Part shown: one piece after another, positions 29,919 through 39,267 of the stretch
Layout of the letters: every line of letters begins with the position of its first letter
Position numbering within the stretch: position 1 is the first letter of the stretch
Source: Prochlorococcus sp. AG-347-K18
GTDB taxonomy: Bacteria; Cyanobacteriota; Cyanobacteriia; PCC-6307; Cyanobiaceae
NCBI GenBank assembly: GCA_003281365.1
Contig: QCCF01000005.1
Span: 26,677-90,676, forward strand
Direction of reading: 5' to 3'
DNA length: 64,000 bases
Notes under the pieces: generated by a model
The model's input: the letters and a program-made list of their open reading frames with translations, nothing else
What the model was told of the DNA's origin: nothing
The model's database searches: none
Made by a program: the position numbers and the translations under genes

Positions 29919-31490
29919 ATGAAACAAAAATTTCTTTTATCAATATTTATTATTTTAATTTCTTTCTTACAGAATTCTTGCGGTTCAAAAAGAATATCAA
30001 AAAAAATCACAGTAGCAAGTTCTGGGAAGATTGAATCTTTAGATCCAGCCAAAGCTAATACTCTTAAGGCTATTCAATTACTCAGTTCTCTAGGAGACAC
30101 ATTGTATGAATTAAATTCTAATGGAGAATTAATACCTGAATTGGCATCAGGGATGCCAGTTATTTCAAAGGACAAACTGAAGATAACTATCAATTTAAGA
30201 AAAAATGTTTTATTTCATGATGGAACTTCATTTAATTCAAGTGCAATAAAATTTACTTTTGATAGATTTAAAAGAATTGGAACTATGAATTATATTTTAG
30301 GAAATAAGATTAAATCAATAGAAACTCCAAGTGAATATACAGTCATAATAAATTTAAATAAACCATCAAGTTCATTAAATGGTTTACTTACCTCAGTAAA
30401 TTTAACACCAATATCTCCCACATTTTATAAAGAATATTCTGATAAGTTTCTAAATGAAAAATTCGTTGGAACTGGTAAGTATGTTTTGACTAGTTTTTCC
30501 AATGCAGTTCAATTAATTGAACCGAATATGAATTATTGGGGTGATAAGCCTCTAAACAAGGGTATTAATTTTGTTGGATATTCAAATTCATCTTCACTTT
30601 TTGGGGCTTTAAAAAGTAAACAAATTGATGTACTCTTGTCTAACTCAATTGATGATAGTCAGAGAAATAGTCTAAAAAATTTAAGTAAAAATAAAAAGTT
30701 TAATGAAGGGAATAGCCCTTTCACGGAATTAAGTTTTATAAGTCTTAGAACTAATAATTATCCCTTAAATAATTTTAATTTAAGAATGGCTTTAGCAAAA
30801 AGTCTTAATAGAAAATTAATTAGTGAAAAAGTAAGTTACGGGTTAAGGGCACCATCAAGGTCAATTATTCCTCCAATATTAAAAAAAGACACCCAAGGTC
30901 TGTGGCCTAAATATGATTATTTAGAAGCTAGAAAGTTATTGCAAAAAGAAAATTATTGTAATGGAAACATACTTAAAATACCTCTTACTTATAGATCGAA
31001 TGTACCGGCTGATAAACTTATCGCCCTGACATGGCAGCAAGAAATGAAAAGCTCCTTAAAAGATTGTCTTGATATTGAATTAAATGGGGTTGAATCTACA
31101 ACTGTTTATAAGAATCTTAGTTTGGGAATTTATACAGCGGTTATTCTCGATTGGACTGGAGCTTATTCAGATCCAGAAGCCTATCTCACTCCACTTTTGA
31201 GTTGTGATGAGATAATTGATGGCATATGTAAAAAAGGAGAATCAGTTTATAGCGGTAGTTTTTGGGGATCTAATAAAGTTGAAAGTTTATTTCTTGAAAG
31301 TGAAAAAATAAGTGGATCTAAAAGATTAGATAAGCTTGTTGAAATTGAAAAAATAGCAGCAAATTCAATCCCTTACATTCCTATTTGGATATCCTCTCAA
31401 AAAGCATGGTCTCAAAATAAAATATCAAAACCTATTTTTAATGGTGCAGGAATAATTTCATTGAGTGATCTCAAGTTTATTGATGAGTAG
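29919..31490 (+). CDS. ABC transporter periplasmic binding lipoprotein, peptide/nickel/opine type (SBP_bac_5)
   Basis: A 523-residue solute-binding protein with a hydrophobic N-terminus ending at a cysteine (FLQNSCGSK), fitting a lipoprotein signal although the -3 to -1 residues are not ideal. The SBP_bac_5 fold is shown by ESLDPAKANTLKAIQ, LRKNVLFHDGTSFNSSAIKFTFDR and DWTGAYSDPEAYLTPLLSC. The natural ligand (oligopeptide or other) cannot be read from sequence. The stop overlaps the following permease start. Confidence 0.88.
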   Translation: MKQKFLLSIFIILISFLQNSCGSKRISKKITVASSGKIESLDPAKANTLKAIQLLSSLGDTLYELNSNGELIPELASGMPVISKDKLKITINLRKNVLFHDGTSFNSSAIKFTFDRFKRIGTMNYILGNKIKSIETPSEYTVIINLNKPSSSLNGLLTSVNLTPISPTFYKEYSDKFLNEKFVGTGKYVLTSFSNAVQLIEPNMNYWGDKPLNKGINFVGYSNSSSLFGALKSKQIDVLLSNSIDDSQRNSLKNLSKNKKFNEGNSPFTELSFISLRTNNYPLNNFNLRMALAKSLNRKLISEKVSYGLRAPSRSIIPPILKKDTQGLWPKYDYLEARKLLQKENYCNGNILKIPLTYRSNVPADKLIALTWQQEMKSSLKDCLDIELNGVESTTVYKNLSLGIYTAVILDWTGAYSDPEAYLTPLLSCDEIIDGICKKGESVYSGSFWGSNKVESLFLESEKISGSKRLDKLVEIEKIAANSIPYIPIWISSQKAWSQNKISKPIFNGAGIISLSDLKFIDE

Positions 31491-32505
31491 AAATTTAAAT
31501 AAATTAATAAATTATTCGTTATTAAAAATTGCATTAATACCAATAATGTTATGGATAATTTCTTCATTAGTGTTTATTTTATTAAGGGTTGCCCCAGGCG
31601 ATCCTGTTGATGCCATTCTTGGATCAGGTGCAGATGAGGTTTCAAGAGATTTTCTAAGAAATAAATTGGGGCTAAATGAACCTTTGATAAATCAATATTT
31701 TTCCTATATTAACGATATATTGCACTTAGATTTTGGCCAGTCAATTAGTACTCAAGAGCCAGTTCTAAATATTATTCTTAAGTCATTACCTGCAAGTCTT
31801 GAACTTGGTTTCTTTTCAATATTAAGTGCCATACTAATTGGTTTCCCACTGGGATTTATAGGGGTAAGAAACAGAGGTAAAAAGTCTGACTATACTGTCA
31901 GAATATTTGGAATTGCCACCTATGCAATACCCCCGTTTTGGGGGGCAATGTTAGCGCAATTACTATTTTCTGTGTATTTTAATATTTTCCCAATTGGTGG
32001 AAGGGTTTCAATTTTTCAGCAACAACCTCAAATTACAGGTTTTCTAGTTATAGATAGTATTCTTTCAAATAATATTATTGCTTTAAAAGATAGTCTTTAT
32101 CATCTCTTGCTTCCTTCGATTACCCTTGGTTTTCTCTTAAGTGGTATATTCAGCCGTTCATTAAGAGCAAATTTGGAAAAGACATTTAAAAGTGATTATG
32201 TAAATGCCGCTATATGTAGAGGAATAACGATGAAAAAAATTTTTTTAAATCATTCTTTGCCTAATGCTCTATTGCCTATAGTCACTATTTCTGGATTAAC
32301 AATGGCTTCATTAGCAGGCGGTGCATTATTGTTTGAAGTAACCTTCTCATGGCCAGGTATTGCCTTAAGATTACATGAAGCGATTTCTCAGAGAGACTAT
32401 ACCTTAGTTCAAGGTATTGTAATTTTTACTTCTATGTTAATAGTTTCTTTAAATCTCTTTGTGGATATTTTAATTGCCTATTTAGATCCAAGAATAGAGT
32501 ACTAA
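31483..32505 (+). CDS. ABC transporter permease, DppB/OppB type
   Basis: A membrane permease with six helices and the EAA-like loop RANLEKTFKSDYVNAAICRG. N-terminal VFILLRVAPGDPVDAILG is the DppB hallmark. I prefer the ATG at 31483 (MSRNLNKLINYSLL) to the longer GTG frame from 31465, since it gives the usual short N-terminus and an eight-base overlap with the binding-protein gene. No DppC-type permease or ATPase is nearby, so partners must be encoded elsewhere. Confidence 0.88.
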   Translation: MSRNLNKLINYSLLKIALIPIMLWIISSLVFILLRVAPGDPVDAILGSGADEVSRDFLRNKLGLNEPLINQYFSYINDILHLDFGQSISTQEPVLNIILKSLPASLELGFFSILSAILIGFPLGFIGVRNRGKKSDYTVRIFGIATYAIPPFWGAMLAQLLFSVYFNIFPIGGRVSIFQQQPQITGFLVIDSILSNNIIALKDSLYHLLLPSITLGFLLSGIFSRSLRANLEKTFKSDYVNAAICRGITMKKIFLNHSLPNALLPIVTISGLTMASLAGGALLFEVTFSWPGIALRLHEAISQRDYTLVQGIVIFTSMLIVSLNLFVDILIAYLDPRIEY

Positions 32506-34052
32506 TTTTTTGAAATTTCTTTAATAGTTTCAAGATCTAGAAAATGGAAATCTAGTCCCATGTCTCTTTGATTTTTAATTACGCTTGGGGACTCTTTGTC
32601 TTTAATATTTTTTAAAAACTCAATTATAAATTTCGAAGATAAATTTTGTACCAAAATTGGATCTGAACCAATAAATGATTCACTTATTTTGAAGAAATCA
32701 TAATTTTCTTTAAAACTGTTGTTAATTCTAATTGGAGAGAAATGACTCGCTCCTTCAATAATTAGAAATCTATTTGATTCATTTTTTAAAGCAGAAAAAA
32801 CTATAAATTGTTCATTCATTAACGGCGTAATAAGGTCATATGTTCCACCTATAAGGAGAGTTGGTGTTTTTATCCCAGAACTATTTTCTTTTGGCCATAA
32901 TAAGCTGCCAAAGGGATTAAAGCCTATTATCGCGCTAGCCTTATTAGCGTTATTTTTTTCAGAGAATGGTATTTCACTTAATTGACATTGAAGGAACTTG
33001 GATAAATTTGTTACTGCAAAGTCTTTTAATGCTAAATCACATATTTCCTCAAGTTTATCAGTTGGTCTATTCCCCTCATATAAAAGTGCTATTAAAGCAC
33101 CAAGAGAATGCCCCATTAAGATATAGGAATTGTTAGGTAATCCAAATTCCCCATTTGCATGGGCATTTAATACAGCATCTAAATCTTTAATTCTATTTAA
33201 GAAAAAGTCTATACTTCCTGGAATTGATTCCCCATCCTCTATTACTTCTGTGAATGCTTTTAAATTACTTCCTCTATGGTCTATATATACCATTGGCCAA
33301 CCTCTTTTAGTTAGTTCGTTTCCTATCCACTTAAAATTATTTATTTCACCTCCAAGTCCTGGCATAAAAATTATCAGTTCTTTGTCATCACTATTTTTAT
33401 TACTTTTCCATAATTCAATCTCAAAAGGTTTTACTCTGTGAGAAGCATATATCTTTTTATTTATCTTTATAAGATCTGGAATGATACTCTTTTCAATATT
33501 TTTGAAGGTTTCTTTATTTGTTTTATCAAGATTATTTAATTTTGAAATAAGATTCTGTTGTATTGCTAATTCATTTTTCCAAGATGAAATTATTAGAATT
33601 AAATTATCAATATCCAAAGAAATTTCTTCTGAAGGTAATACCTTTATGATTTCTAAAATCGAAACTTCTTTTTTCTCATCTAATAAATTTTCTATGGTGT
33701 TATAAATTTCTATTCCATTATTGTCATTCGGAACTGTAATTGTTTTACTTAATTCTGTAAGAATTTTACGCCCTACCCAACTTCTTAATACTTCTCTATT
33801 TAATCCTTCTTCCTTAAAAACTGGAAAATCTAAAAATTTTGATAATTCAAAAACTTTTATGAATCCATTTTTTTTTAACCAACCTATTAATTCTGTTGGT
33901 TCATCTTTATATTTTTCTAATTTTGATAATTGTTCTATAGTAAGAGGGATTTCCATCTCTTCAAATTTTATATTTATTTTTTCAGCAGCCTTTGAACCAT
34001 TATTAAAAAATAAATTACAAAAACTTAAAAAAATAATAAAAATGTATTTCAC
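32502..34052 (-). CDS. Exported alpha/beta hydrolase with N-terminal DUF1400
   Basis: A 516-residue cyanobacterial-type protein. A signal peptide (residues 1-22, IFLSFCNLFF...SKAAEK) is followed by a DUF1400-like helical domain (IPLTIEQLSKLEKYKDEPTE) and a C-terminal alpha/beta hydrolase. The nucleophile elbow YILMGHSLGALIALLYEG is near residues 313-330, and a likely His sits in EGASHFSPI. Substrate is unknown; lipase or esterase activity is plausible. The start is GTG at 34050-34052, only two bases from the divergent MFS start. Its 3' end overlaps the permease stop by four bases. Confidence 0.82.
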   Translation of the reverse strand: MKYIFIIFLSFCNLFFNNGSKAAEKINIKFEEMEIPLTIEQLSKLEKYKDEPTELIGWLKKNGFIKVFELSKFLDFPVFKEEGLNREVLRSWVGRKILTELSKTITVPNDNNGIEIYNTIENLLDEKKEVSILEIIKVLPSEEISLDIDNLILIISSWKNELAIQQNLISKLNNLDKTNKETFKNIEKSIIPDLIKINKKIYASHRVKPFEIELWKSNKNSDDKELIIFMPGLGGEINNFKWIGNELTKRGWPMVYIDHRGSNLKAFTEVIEDGESIPGSIDFFLNRIKDLDAVLNAHANGEFGLPNNSYILMGHSLGALIALLYEGNRPTDKLEEICDLALKDFAVTNLSKFLQCQLSEIPFSEKNNANKASAIIGFNPFGSLLWPKENSSGIKTPTLLIGGTYDLITPLMNEQFIVFSALKNESNRFLIIEGASHFSPIRINNSFKENYDFFKISESFIGSDPILVQNLSSKFIIEFLKNIKDKESPSVIKNQRDMGLDFHFLDLETIKEISKN

Positions 34053-34054
34053 TT

Positions 34055-35287
34055 GTGATTATTCAAAATAGTTTTCAAATTAGTAAAAGTTGGTGGAATC
34101 AATTTCCATATTCTTTAAGGCTAATAACCAAAATAAGGTTTTTTGCTGCATTTGGAGCAGGAGGTGTTATTTATTTAACATCACTCATTTTTAATAATAT
34201 TGGATTATCTGCAACAGATATCGGCTTAGGGTTCACCATATCAGCAATAATAGGTACCTTAACTAGATTTTTTACAGGTAACTATTTAAATAAAACAGGG
34301 AAAATACAACTACCATTAATTACTTCATCAATACTAAGTATTAGTGCTAGTTTATTCTTCATTTTTTCAAGAGATACTTTTTTATATATAATTGGACAAT
34401 CATTTGTTGGTGCTGCTGCAGGTATATATTGGCCAGCTGCTGAGTTCGGCATTCCTTATTTTTGCCATCCAATAGACACAAGAAAAGCTTATTCCCTCGT
34501 TAGGAGCTGGGAGGCTTTAGGAATATTTTTAGGGGTATTCTTAGGTGGTTTTATGACAAATTTTTTGTACTCTAAATCAATTTTTATAAATGATATATTT
34601 TGTATGTTTATTATTACTTATTTAATATCTAAAAATAATTTTTCTATCACAAGAACCTTAGAAAATTTCCAAGAAAAATTAGTAGAGCAAATTAATAATT
34701 TCCAGTCGAAATGGAATAAAAATTCCGCAATAATAATTTTATCTGTCCTATTGATAACTACTTCGTTAGCTTTGATACAAGTAACTTTACCATTGGACCT
34801 TGTTAAAGGCGGGATATATCGCAATGCATTAAGTGAAGAAATTACTAGTCTTATAATTTCTATTCAGTTAATTTTATTGTTATTTTTACAATGGCCTATA
34901 GGGTCTTGGATATCAAAGAAAGGGAGATTATTTGGATTGAAATTTAGTTTAATTAACTTTTCTTTTGCTTCATTTTTATTATTTATTTCTAGTTACTTTA
35001 ATATTTTATCTTTTTATTTAATTTTCTTTGCATTGATATTAGTCAGTTTAGGGACTGCTTCTTTTCTCCCAACTTCAACAGATGTTGTATTCAGAATAGC
35101 ACCTTCAAACAAAAAAGGTTTTGCACTTGCTCTACTTTCACAATGTTTCGCTATGGGTTATTTCTTTGGCCCGTTTGTTTCGGGACGAATTTTAGATCTA
35201 TTTGGTGATGCTTCAATAATCTGGCTTTCTATCTCATGTTGTTGCTTTATTGTATTTGCAATTCTATTCAGGAGATTTTTTAATTAA
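34055..35287 (+). CDS. Major facilitator superfamily transporter
   Basis: A 410-residue protein with about twelve hydrophobic helices. MFS features are seen between helices 2 and 3 (TRFFTGNYLNKTGKIQ) and in the second half (WPIGSWISKKGRLFGLK, GTASFLPTSTDVVFRIAP). The start is a GTG at 34055, two bases from the divergent hydrolase start, leaving no room for a normal ribosome-binding site outside the neighbour. Substrate cannot be predicted. Confidence 0.83.
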   Translation: MIIQNSFQISKSWWNQFPYSLRLITKIRFFAAFGAGGVIYLTSLIFNNIGLSATDIGLGFTISAIIGTLTRFFTGNYLNKTGKIQLPLITSSILSISASLFFIFSRDTFLYIIGQSFVGAAAGIYWPAAEFGIPYFCHPIDTRKAYSLVRSWEALGIFLGVFLGGFMTNFLYSKSIFINDIFCMFIITYLISKNNFSITRTLENFQEKLVEQINNFQSKWNKNSAIIILSVLLITTSLALIQVTLPLDLVKGGIYRNALSEEITSLIISIQLILLLFLQWPIGSWISKKGRLFGLKFSLINFSFASFLLFISSYFNILSFYLIFFALILVSLGTASFLPTSTDVVFRIAPSNKKGFALALLSQCFAMGYFFGPFVSGRILDLFGDASIIWLSISCCCFIVFAILFRRFFN

Positions 35288-35297
35288 TCTTTAAAAA

Positions 35298-35666
35298 TTA
35301 ATTTTTTTCTAATTCAATAATTCTTCTTTCTCTTAGAAATAAGAAAAAAGGTGCAGAAAATGCAAAAGCTATAAGAAAAGTTCCAATATAAACAACCCAC
35401 ATATTCTTCATATTCAATTTTTTTGATTCGTTTACTATCCATATAAAAACAGCGCTAGCTCCCACTAATAAGTCTCTAGAAATTGACTGAGCTGCAGGGT
35501 TGGCATTCGCTAAGGAAATGAAGTTATTAATATCAAAACTTTTTCCATATTCCCTAGCAAATTCAAAATTTGCCATCATTGGAAGGACAGCACCTAAAAT
35601 AGATAGAAAAAGGTAAAGATAAGATAGGATCTGTTTATTATCTTTTAGAATGTTTAATGAATTCAC
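35298..35666 (-). CDS. DUF2834 membrane protein
   Basis: A 122-residue protein with three hydrophobic helices and the DUF2834 pattern: LYLFLSILGAVLPMMANFEF, a middle section with ISRDLLVGASAVFIWIVNESKKL and a last helix followed by FLRERRI. The family is uncharacterised and common in cyanobacteria. It converges with the MFS gene (ten-base gap) and is divergent from the PfkB kinase gene. Confidence 0.75.
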   Translation of the reverse strand: MNSLNILKDNKQILSYLYLFLSILGAVLPMMANFEFAREYGKSFDINNFISLANANPAAQSISRDLLVGASAVFIWIVNESKKLNMKNMWVVYIGTFLIAFAFSAPFFLFLRERRIIELEKN

Positions 35667-35707
35667 TTATCAAAAATAATTATTTAAATAATACTATTTA
35701 AAAGCTT

Positions 35708-36580
35708 ATGGCTGTTGAAAATAAGAATAAATTTGAAGAATATAAATTAAAAAAAGGGAATTTAAATTTTGCTGTAGTTGGCCATATTGAATGGATAAAT
35801 TTCTTAAAAGTCGATAAATTGCCTAAGCCAGGAATCATCTCACACTCTAAAAAGTCCATTGAGTATCCAGCTGGTGGTGGATCTATTATCGCGAAAATCC
35901 TTTCTGATTTAACTTTTAATCAAATTCATTTTTTCACTTCATTGGGTAATGATGATTATGGAGACAAGTGTTTCAAGATTCTCTCAAAAATGGGAATTAA
36001 GCTGCATGTAGCTTGGCGTGATAAACCAACTAGAAGAGGATTTAGTTTAGTTGACTCACAAGGTGATAGAGCAATAACAGTTATTGGAGAAAGATTAGCT
36101 CCAATACATAAAGACAAATTAGAATGGAACATTTTAAAAAAAATGGATGGAATTTTTATTACTGCATCTGATTCAGAGATTTTTAAAATGGCCAGATCAG
36201 CTTCAATACTTTGTACTACACCAAGGGTGGGATTAAATACAATTAATAAATCAAATGTCGTTTTAGATGGATTAATAGGTAGTAATCTTGATCCCGGGGA
36301 AGTTTTTTCTTTTTCTGAATTATCTTTAAAACCTAGATATACTATCAAAACTGAGGGAGAGAAAGGAGGCATAATATTTCCAGGAGGAAGATATGAGGCT
36401 CTTAAAAACAAAAAATTAAAGGTTGATTCTTATGGATGTGGTGATTCTTTTGCTGCTGGTATTCTTTATGGAATGGCATCTAAATGGGAGATAGATAAAA
36501 GTTTAAATCTTGCTAAAGTAATGGGAAGAGACGCTAGTGAATTTTTCGGTCCATATGCAAATAATTATGAAAATGATTAA
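35708..36580 (+). CDS. PfkB-family carbohydrate/nucleoside kinase
   Basis: A ribokinase-fold kinase of 290 residues. The N-terminal VVGHIEWINFLKVDKLPKPG with the glycine pair in YPAGGGSIIAKILS forms the substrate side, and the catalytic PfkB signature VDSYGCGDSFAAGILYGMA near residues 240-258 holds the base Asp. The usual DTTGAGD is changed to DSYGCGD here. The sugar substrate is not evident. A very small gene and a 117-residue hypothetical gene follow on the same strand. Confidence 0.85.
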   Translation: MAVENKNKFEEYKLKKGNLNFAVVGHIEWINFLKVDKLPKPGIISHSKKSIEYPAGGGSIIAKILSDLTFNQIHFFTSLGNDDYGDKCFKILSKMGIKLHVAWRDKPTRRGFSLVDSQGDRAITVIGERLAPIHKDKLEWNILKKMDGIFITASDSEIFKMARSASILCTTPRVGLNTINKSNVVLDGLIGSNLDPGEVFSFSELSLKPRYTIKTEGEKGGIIFPGGRYEALKNKKLKVDSYGCGDSFAAGILYGMASKWEIDKSLNLAKVMGRDASEFFGPYANNYEND

Positions 36581-36592
36581 TTTAGCACTTTC

Positions 36593-36784
36593 ATGAGCAA
36601 CTTAGATAATAAAAGTAAAAATATTCTTGTAGAAAACCTTATTTTTTTCTTTTTATTTACTATTTTTTTAGTTTTTAAATCTTTGAAAACTTTATCTAGA
36701 GTTTTTACTTATGGAATCTTTAAAAAAGAAATATTAACTACTAAAAGTAACTTAGGCGTTGATATAAAAATAAAAATTAAATAG
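36593..36784 (+). CDS. Small hypothetical single-TM protein, 63 aa
   Basis: It starts 12 bases after the PfkB gene. A hydrophobic segment near residues 14-28 (NLIFFFLFTIFLVFK) suggests one membrane helix, followed by a basic tail. No family is recognised. It lies four bases before the next small gene, with which it probably forms one transcript. Confidence 0.45.
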   Translation: MSNLDNKSKNILVENLIFFFLFTIFLVFKSLKTLSRVFTYGIFKKEILTTKSNLGVDIKIKIK

Positions 36785-36787
36785 CTG

Positions 36788-37141
36788 ATGATTATACTTA
36801 CAGTTTTTCTAATTTTAGGAGTTATTTTTTTTGTCTACAAAAAAACTCAATCTAAAAAACCAAAGAACTTAAAATTAGATAAATTTAAAAAAAAATTACA
36901 GAGCAGGCAAACAAATATTGAAAGAATCTTTTTAAGAGAGGAAGAAAAAATTTTCTCAGATCCTAATATAAATATCAATATTGAGATTTATGATAAAGAA
37001 GATAATATAAATAAAAAATCCAATATACACAGAGCAAGACTTTCAAAATTTAAGAAATCAAAATTAAATGGTGAAATGATATATCAAGACGATGAACAAA
37101 GGATTTATAAATTTAATAATGGTGAAAAAGTTTACTTATAA
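36788..37141 (+). CDS. Hypothetical membrane-anchored basic protein, 117 aa
   Basis: An N-terminal helix (MIILTVFLILGVIFFVYKK) is followed by a very lysine-rich soluble tail ending DDEQRIYKFNNGEKVYL. No known domain is recognised. The anchor is probably inserted with the tail in the cytoplasm, by the positive-inside rule. It shares strand and spacing with the preceding 63-residue gene, and ends nine bases before the convergent pentapeptide gene. Confidence 0.55.
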   Translation: MIILTVFLILGVIFFVYKKTQSKKPKNLKLDKFKKKLQSRQTNIERIFLREEEKIFSDPNININIEIYDKEDNINKKSNIHRARLSKFKKSKLNGEMIYQDDEQRIYKFNNGEKVYL

Positions 37142-37150
37142 TTTTTATTG

Positions 37151-37669
37151 CTAACTACACTCAAGACTTTCTCTTGTTGAAACTCCTGTTTTTGGATTGA
37201 TCCCATCAGCAATTTCACAAAGGTTTCTTTGGTCTTCGCTGTCAAGAATGGCATAAGAAAAATCTGCTCCTTCTATTTGTGCTCCTGCAAAACTGCTACC
37301 TGATGCGATCATATTTATTAAAACAGCATTTCTAAGATCTGTTTTTTGGAAATTAACTCGATCTGAGAGAGTATCGGTCAGGTCGATTCCATTTAAATTA
37401 GAACCTTTTAAATCAGATAGGGTTAATGTAGTTCCATGTAAATCAACATCACTAAAATCTGCGTCTCTCGCAACTGCTCCAGCTATGGAAGACAAATGAA
37501 GATCCTCTCCATGGAAATTATATCCTGTTATATTTGATCTTACATAACTTGGGACTTCATCTCCTTCCCCTTTTACAGCAACATTCGCCCCGGCAAAAAC
37601 TGGAGAGGATAAAACTAAGAAAGAAAAAGTTATGCATAAAAAATATCTTAAAAACCTAAAAAATTTCAT
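37151..37669 (-). CDS. Exported pentapeptide-repeat protein
   Basis: A 172-residue protein with a signal peptide (residues 1-27, ending SSPVFAGA) and a right-handed quadrilateral beta-helix made of A(D/N)LXX repeats at ~65-145, such as [18 protein letters not shown] and ADFSYA. The C-terminal [20 protein letters not shown] segment with two cysteines is a recurrent feature of cyanobacterial lumenal pentapeptide proteins. It likely resides in the thylakoid lumen or periplasm; its partner is unknown. Confidence 0.85.
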   Translation of the reverse strand: MKFFRFLRYFLCITFSFLVLSSPVFAGANVAVKGEGDEVPSYVRSNITGYNFHGEDLHLSSIAGAVARDADFSDVDLHGTTLTLSDLKGSNLNGIDLTDTLSDRVNFQKTDLRNAVLINMIASGSSFAGAQIEGADFSYAILDSEDQRNLCEIADGINPKTGVSTRESLECS

Positions 37670-37752
37670 ATCTAAAAATTTGAATAGTTTTATTTTATAA
37701 CAATTAGATAAATTTTTTAATTGATGTATAAATTTGGAACTCCTTTTTAAGA

Positions 37753-38274
37753 TTATTTAACACTATAAATTTTGAATTTAGGCTCTAAATTAGTTATACA
37801 ATCTAGGAGTTTTTTATTATCTTTGCTATTCGTAACTTTGAATTCAGATTCAACTGTGCCGCCTTTATCTCTAATGGCTTGATTTAAAACTATGGAACCG
37901 TTTTCGTCAGATACCGATCTATGAAAAGTTCCTCTAGGTATCCTTAAAATATATCCGCAAGATTCTAATCTAACTTTATAAAAAGGATAATCCCAACCAA
38001 AATTTACAAGAAAAAATGTTCTGCCCCCAGAGATAGCTAATAGATTATCTTCTTGATTGTGATGTATGTAAAATTGCCAATTATTAAAACCTTCATCATT
38101 TGGAGGACTAACTGCAGGACCACTGTGAATAACTAGATCTCTATAATTTGATTCATTAACACTAATATCAAAAAATCTTACATCTTTTGTATCGCGAAAT
38201 TTTTCATAACTTATCAATTCAAACATTTTTGATTTATTTGATTTGAAAACTGGAATTTCTAAACTTGAGTTCAA
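37753..38274 (-). CDS. Cupin-like hypothetical protein
   Basis: A 173-residue protein with a pattern suggesting a cupin barrel: [20 protein letters not shown], then [20 protein letters not shown] and EFKV strands. The histidines HH in the first motif and H in GTFHRS might bind a metal. I cannot name a family. It is 124 bases downstream of the transglutaminase operon on the same strand, so it may or may not belong to it. Confidence 0.6.
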   Translation of the reverse strand: MNSSLEIPVFKSNKSKMFELISYEKFRDTKDVRFFDISVNESNYRDLVIHSGPAVSPPNDEGFNNWQFYIHHNQEDNLLAISGGRTFFLVNFGWDYPFYKVRLESCGYILRIPRGTFHRSVSDENGSIVLNQAIRDKGGTVESEFKVTNSKDNKKLLDCITNLEPKFKIYSVK

Positions 38275-38398
38275 TTTTCTTTAAAGATTAAACAAATGAA
38301 AACAGATATTTTCATCTAAGAACGTATCAATTAACACTAAAAAAGAAACATATTATTATTTATATTTTCCGACATTTAAAAGATTAAAAATTTAGTCT

Positions 38399-39256
38399 TT
38401 ATTTAATCTCAAGAGGTTTAATTTCCCAGGATAAAGTATTTTCTAGATTATTTTTTCCTATAAAGTTTCCTGTGATTACAGAGGTTAAATTAGATTTTGA
38501 AGATGATACCAATGTTAAATATCTATCATCTATTAATCCTTTCCCGCTTGGATCAAAACCTCTCCAACCAGCACCTGGAATATATAATTCAGCCCAAGCG
38601 TGTAAATCCAACTCAGAGGGTAAAGGATCTTCAAAATGATAACCACTTACAAATCTACTTGGGATACCTATAGATCTGCACGCTTCAACCATCAGCATTG
38701 CTAAATCTCTGCATGAACCTATACGTTCTCTAAGTGTTCTGCTAGCCGGCCATGCTGGACCTATATGTCTTTTGGTATATTTAACCCGATCTTGAATAAT
38801 CTCTATTAACTGGTAGGTAAATGATAATGCGTTATTAATGCTTCCTGCTAAGGCTTCTTGGGCAAGTTCTACAGCAGAGGGGTCGTGTTGTCCATTAGGC
38901 ATCCATCCCTCTAGTGCTCCCTGCAAATCTCTGTTAATAATACTTCTGCAAAAAGGTAATGTTAAATCTCTGTTTTTAACTCCATCAATAATGTTTGGCT
39001 GTTGAATAGTTTCAACTTCACTTATTGATTCAATAATTAAATTATCTGTTAATCCATTGAATCTGATTCTATTAATCTCTTCTCCGCTGGCAGCAAGTAA
39101 TGGATAAATAATTTCTGGTTCTGGGGTTATTTTTAATTCAAAATTCTTTAGCTTCTGGAATCCATTTGACCTTGGCTTTATACATAATCTATGCTCGCCT
39201 AATTGAACTAGGTCTTTGTATTTATATTCAAGTTTGTGTATGTATTTAATTCTCAT
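38399..39256 (-). CDS. Transglutaminase-like cysteine protease-fold protein
   Basis: A 285-residue protein with an N-terminal bacterial transglutaminase-like beta domain (HKLEYKYKDLVQLGEHRLCI) and a papain-like core. The triad is Cys182 in RIGSCRDLAMLMVEACR, His219 in LDLHAWAELYIPG and Asp235 in GFDPSGKG. It is the last gene of a three-gene operon with alpha-E and circularly permuted ATP-grasp proteins. That trio is conserved in many bacteria and is proposed to make or trim peptide-like conjugates. The start is 11 bases from the alpha-E stop. Confidence 0.9.
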   Translation of the reverse strand: MRIKYIHKLEYKYKDLVQLGEHRLCIKPRSNGFQKLKNFELKITPEPEIIYPLLAASGEEINRIRFNGLTDNLIIESISEVETIQQPNIIDGVKNRDLTLPFCRSIINRDLQGALEGWMPNGQHDPSAVELAQEALAGSINNALSFTYQLIEIIQDRVKYTKRHIGPAWPASRTLRERIGSCRDLAMLMVEACRSIGIPSRFVSGYHFEDPLPSELDLHAWAELYIPGAGWRGFDPSGKGLIDDRYLTLVSSSKSNLTSVITGNFIGKNNLENTLSWEIKPLEIK

Positions 39257-39267
39257 TAATAAACTTA

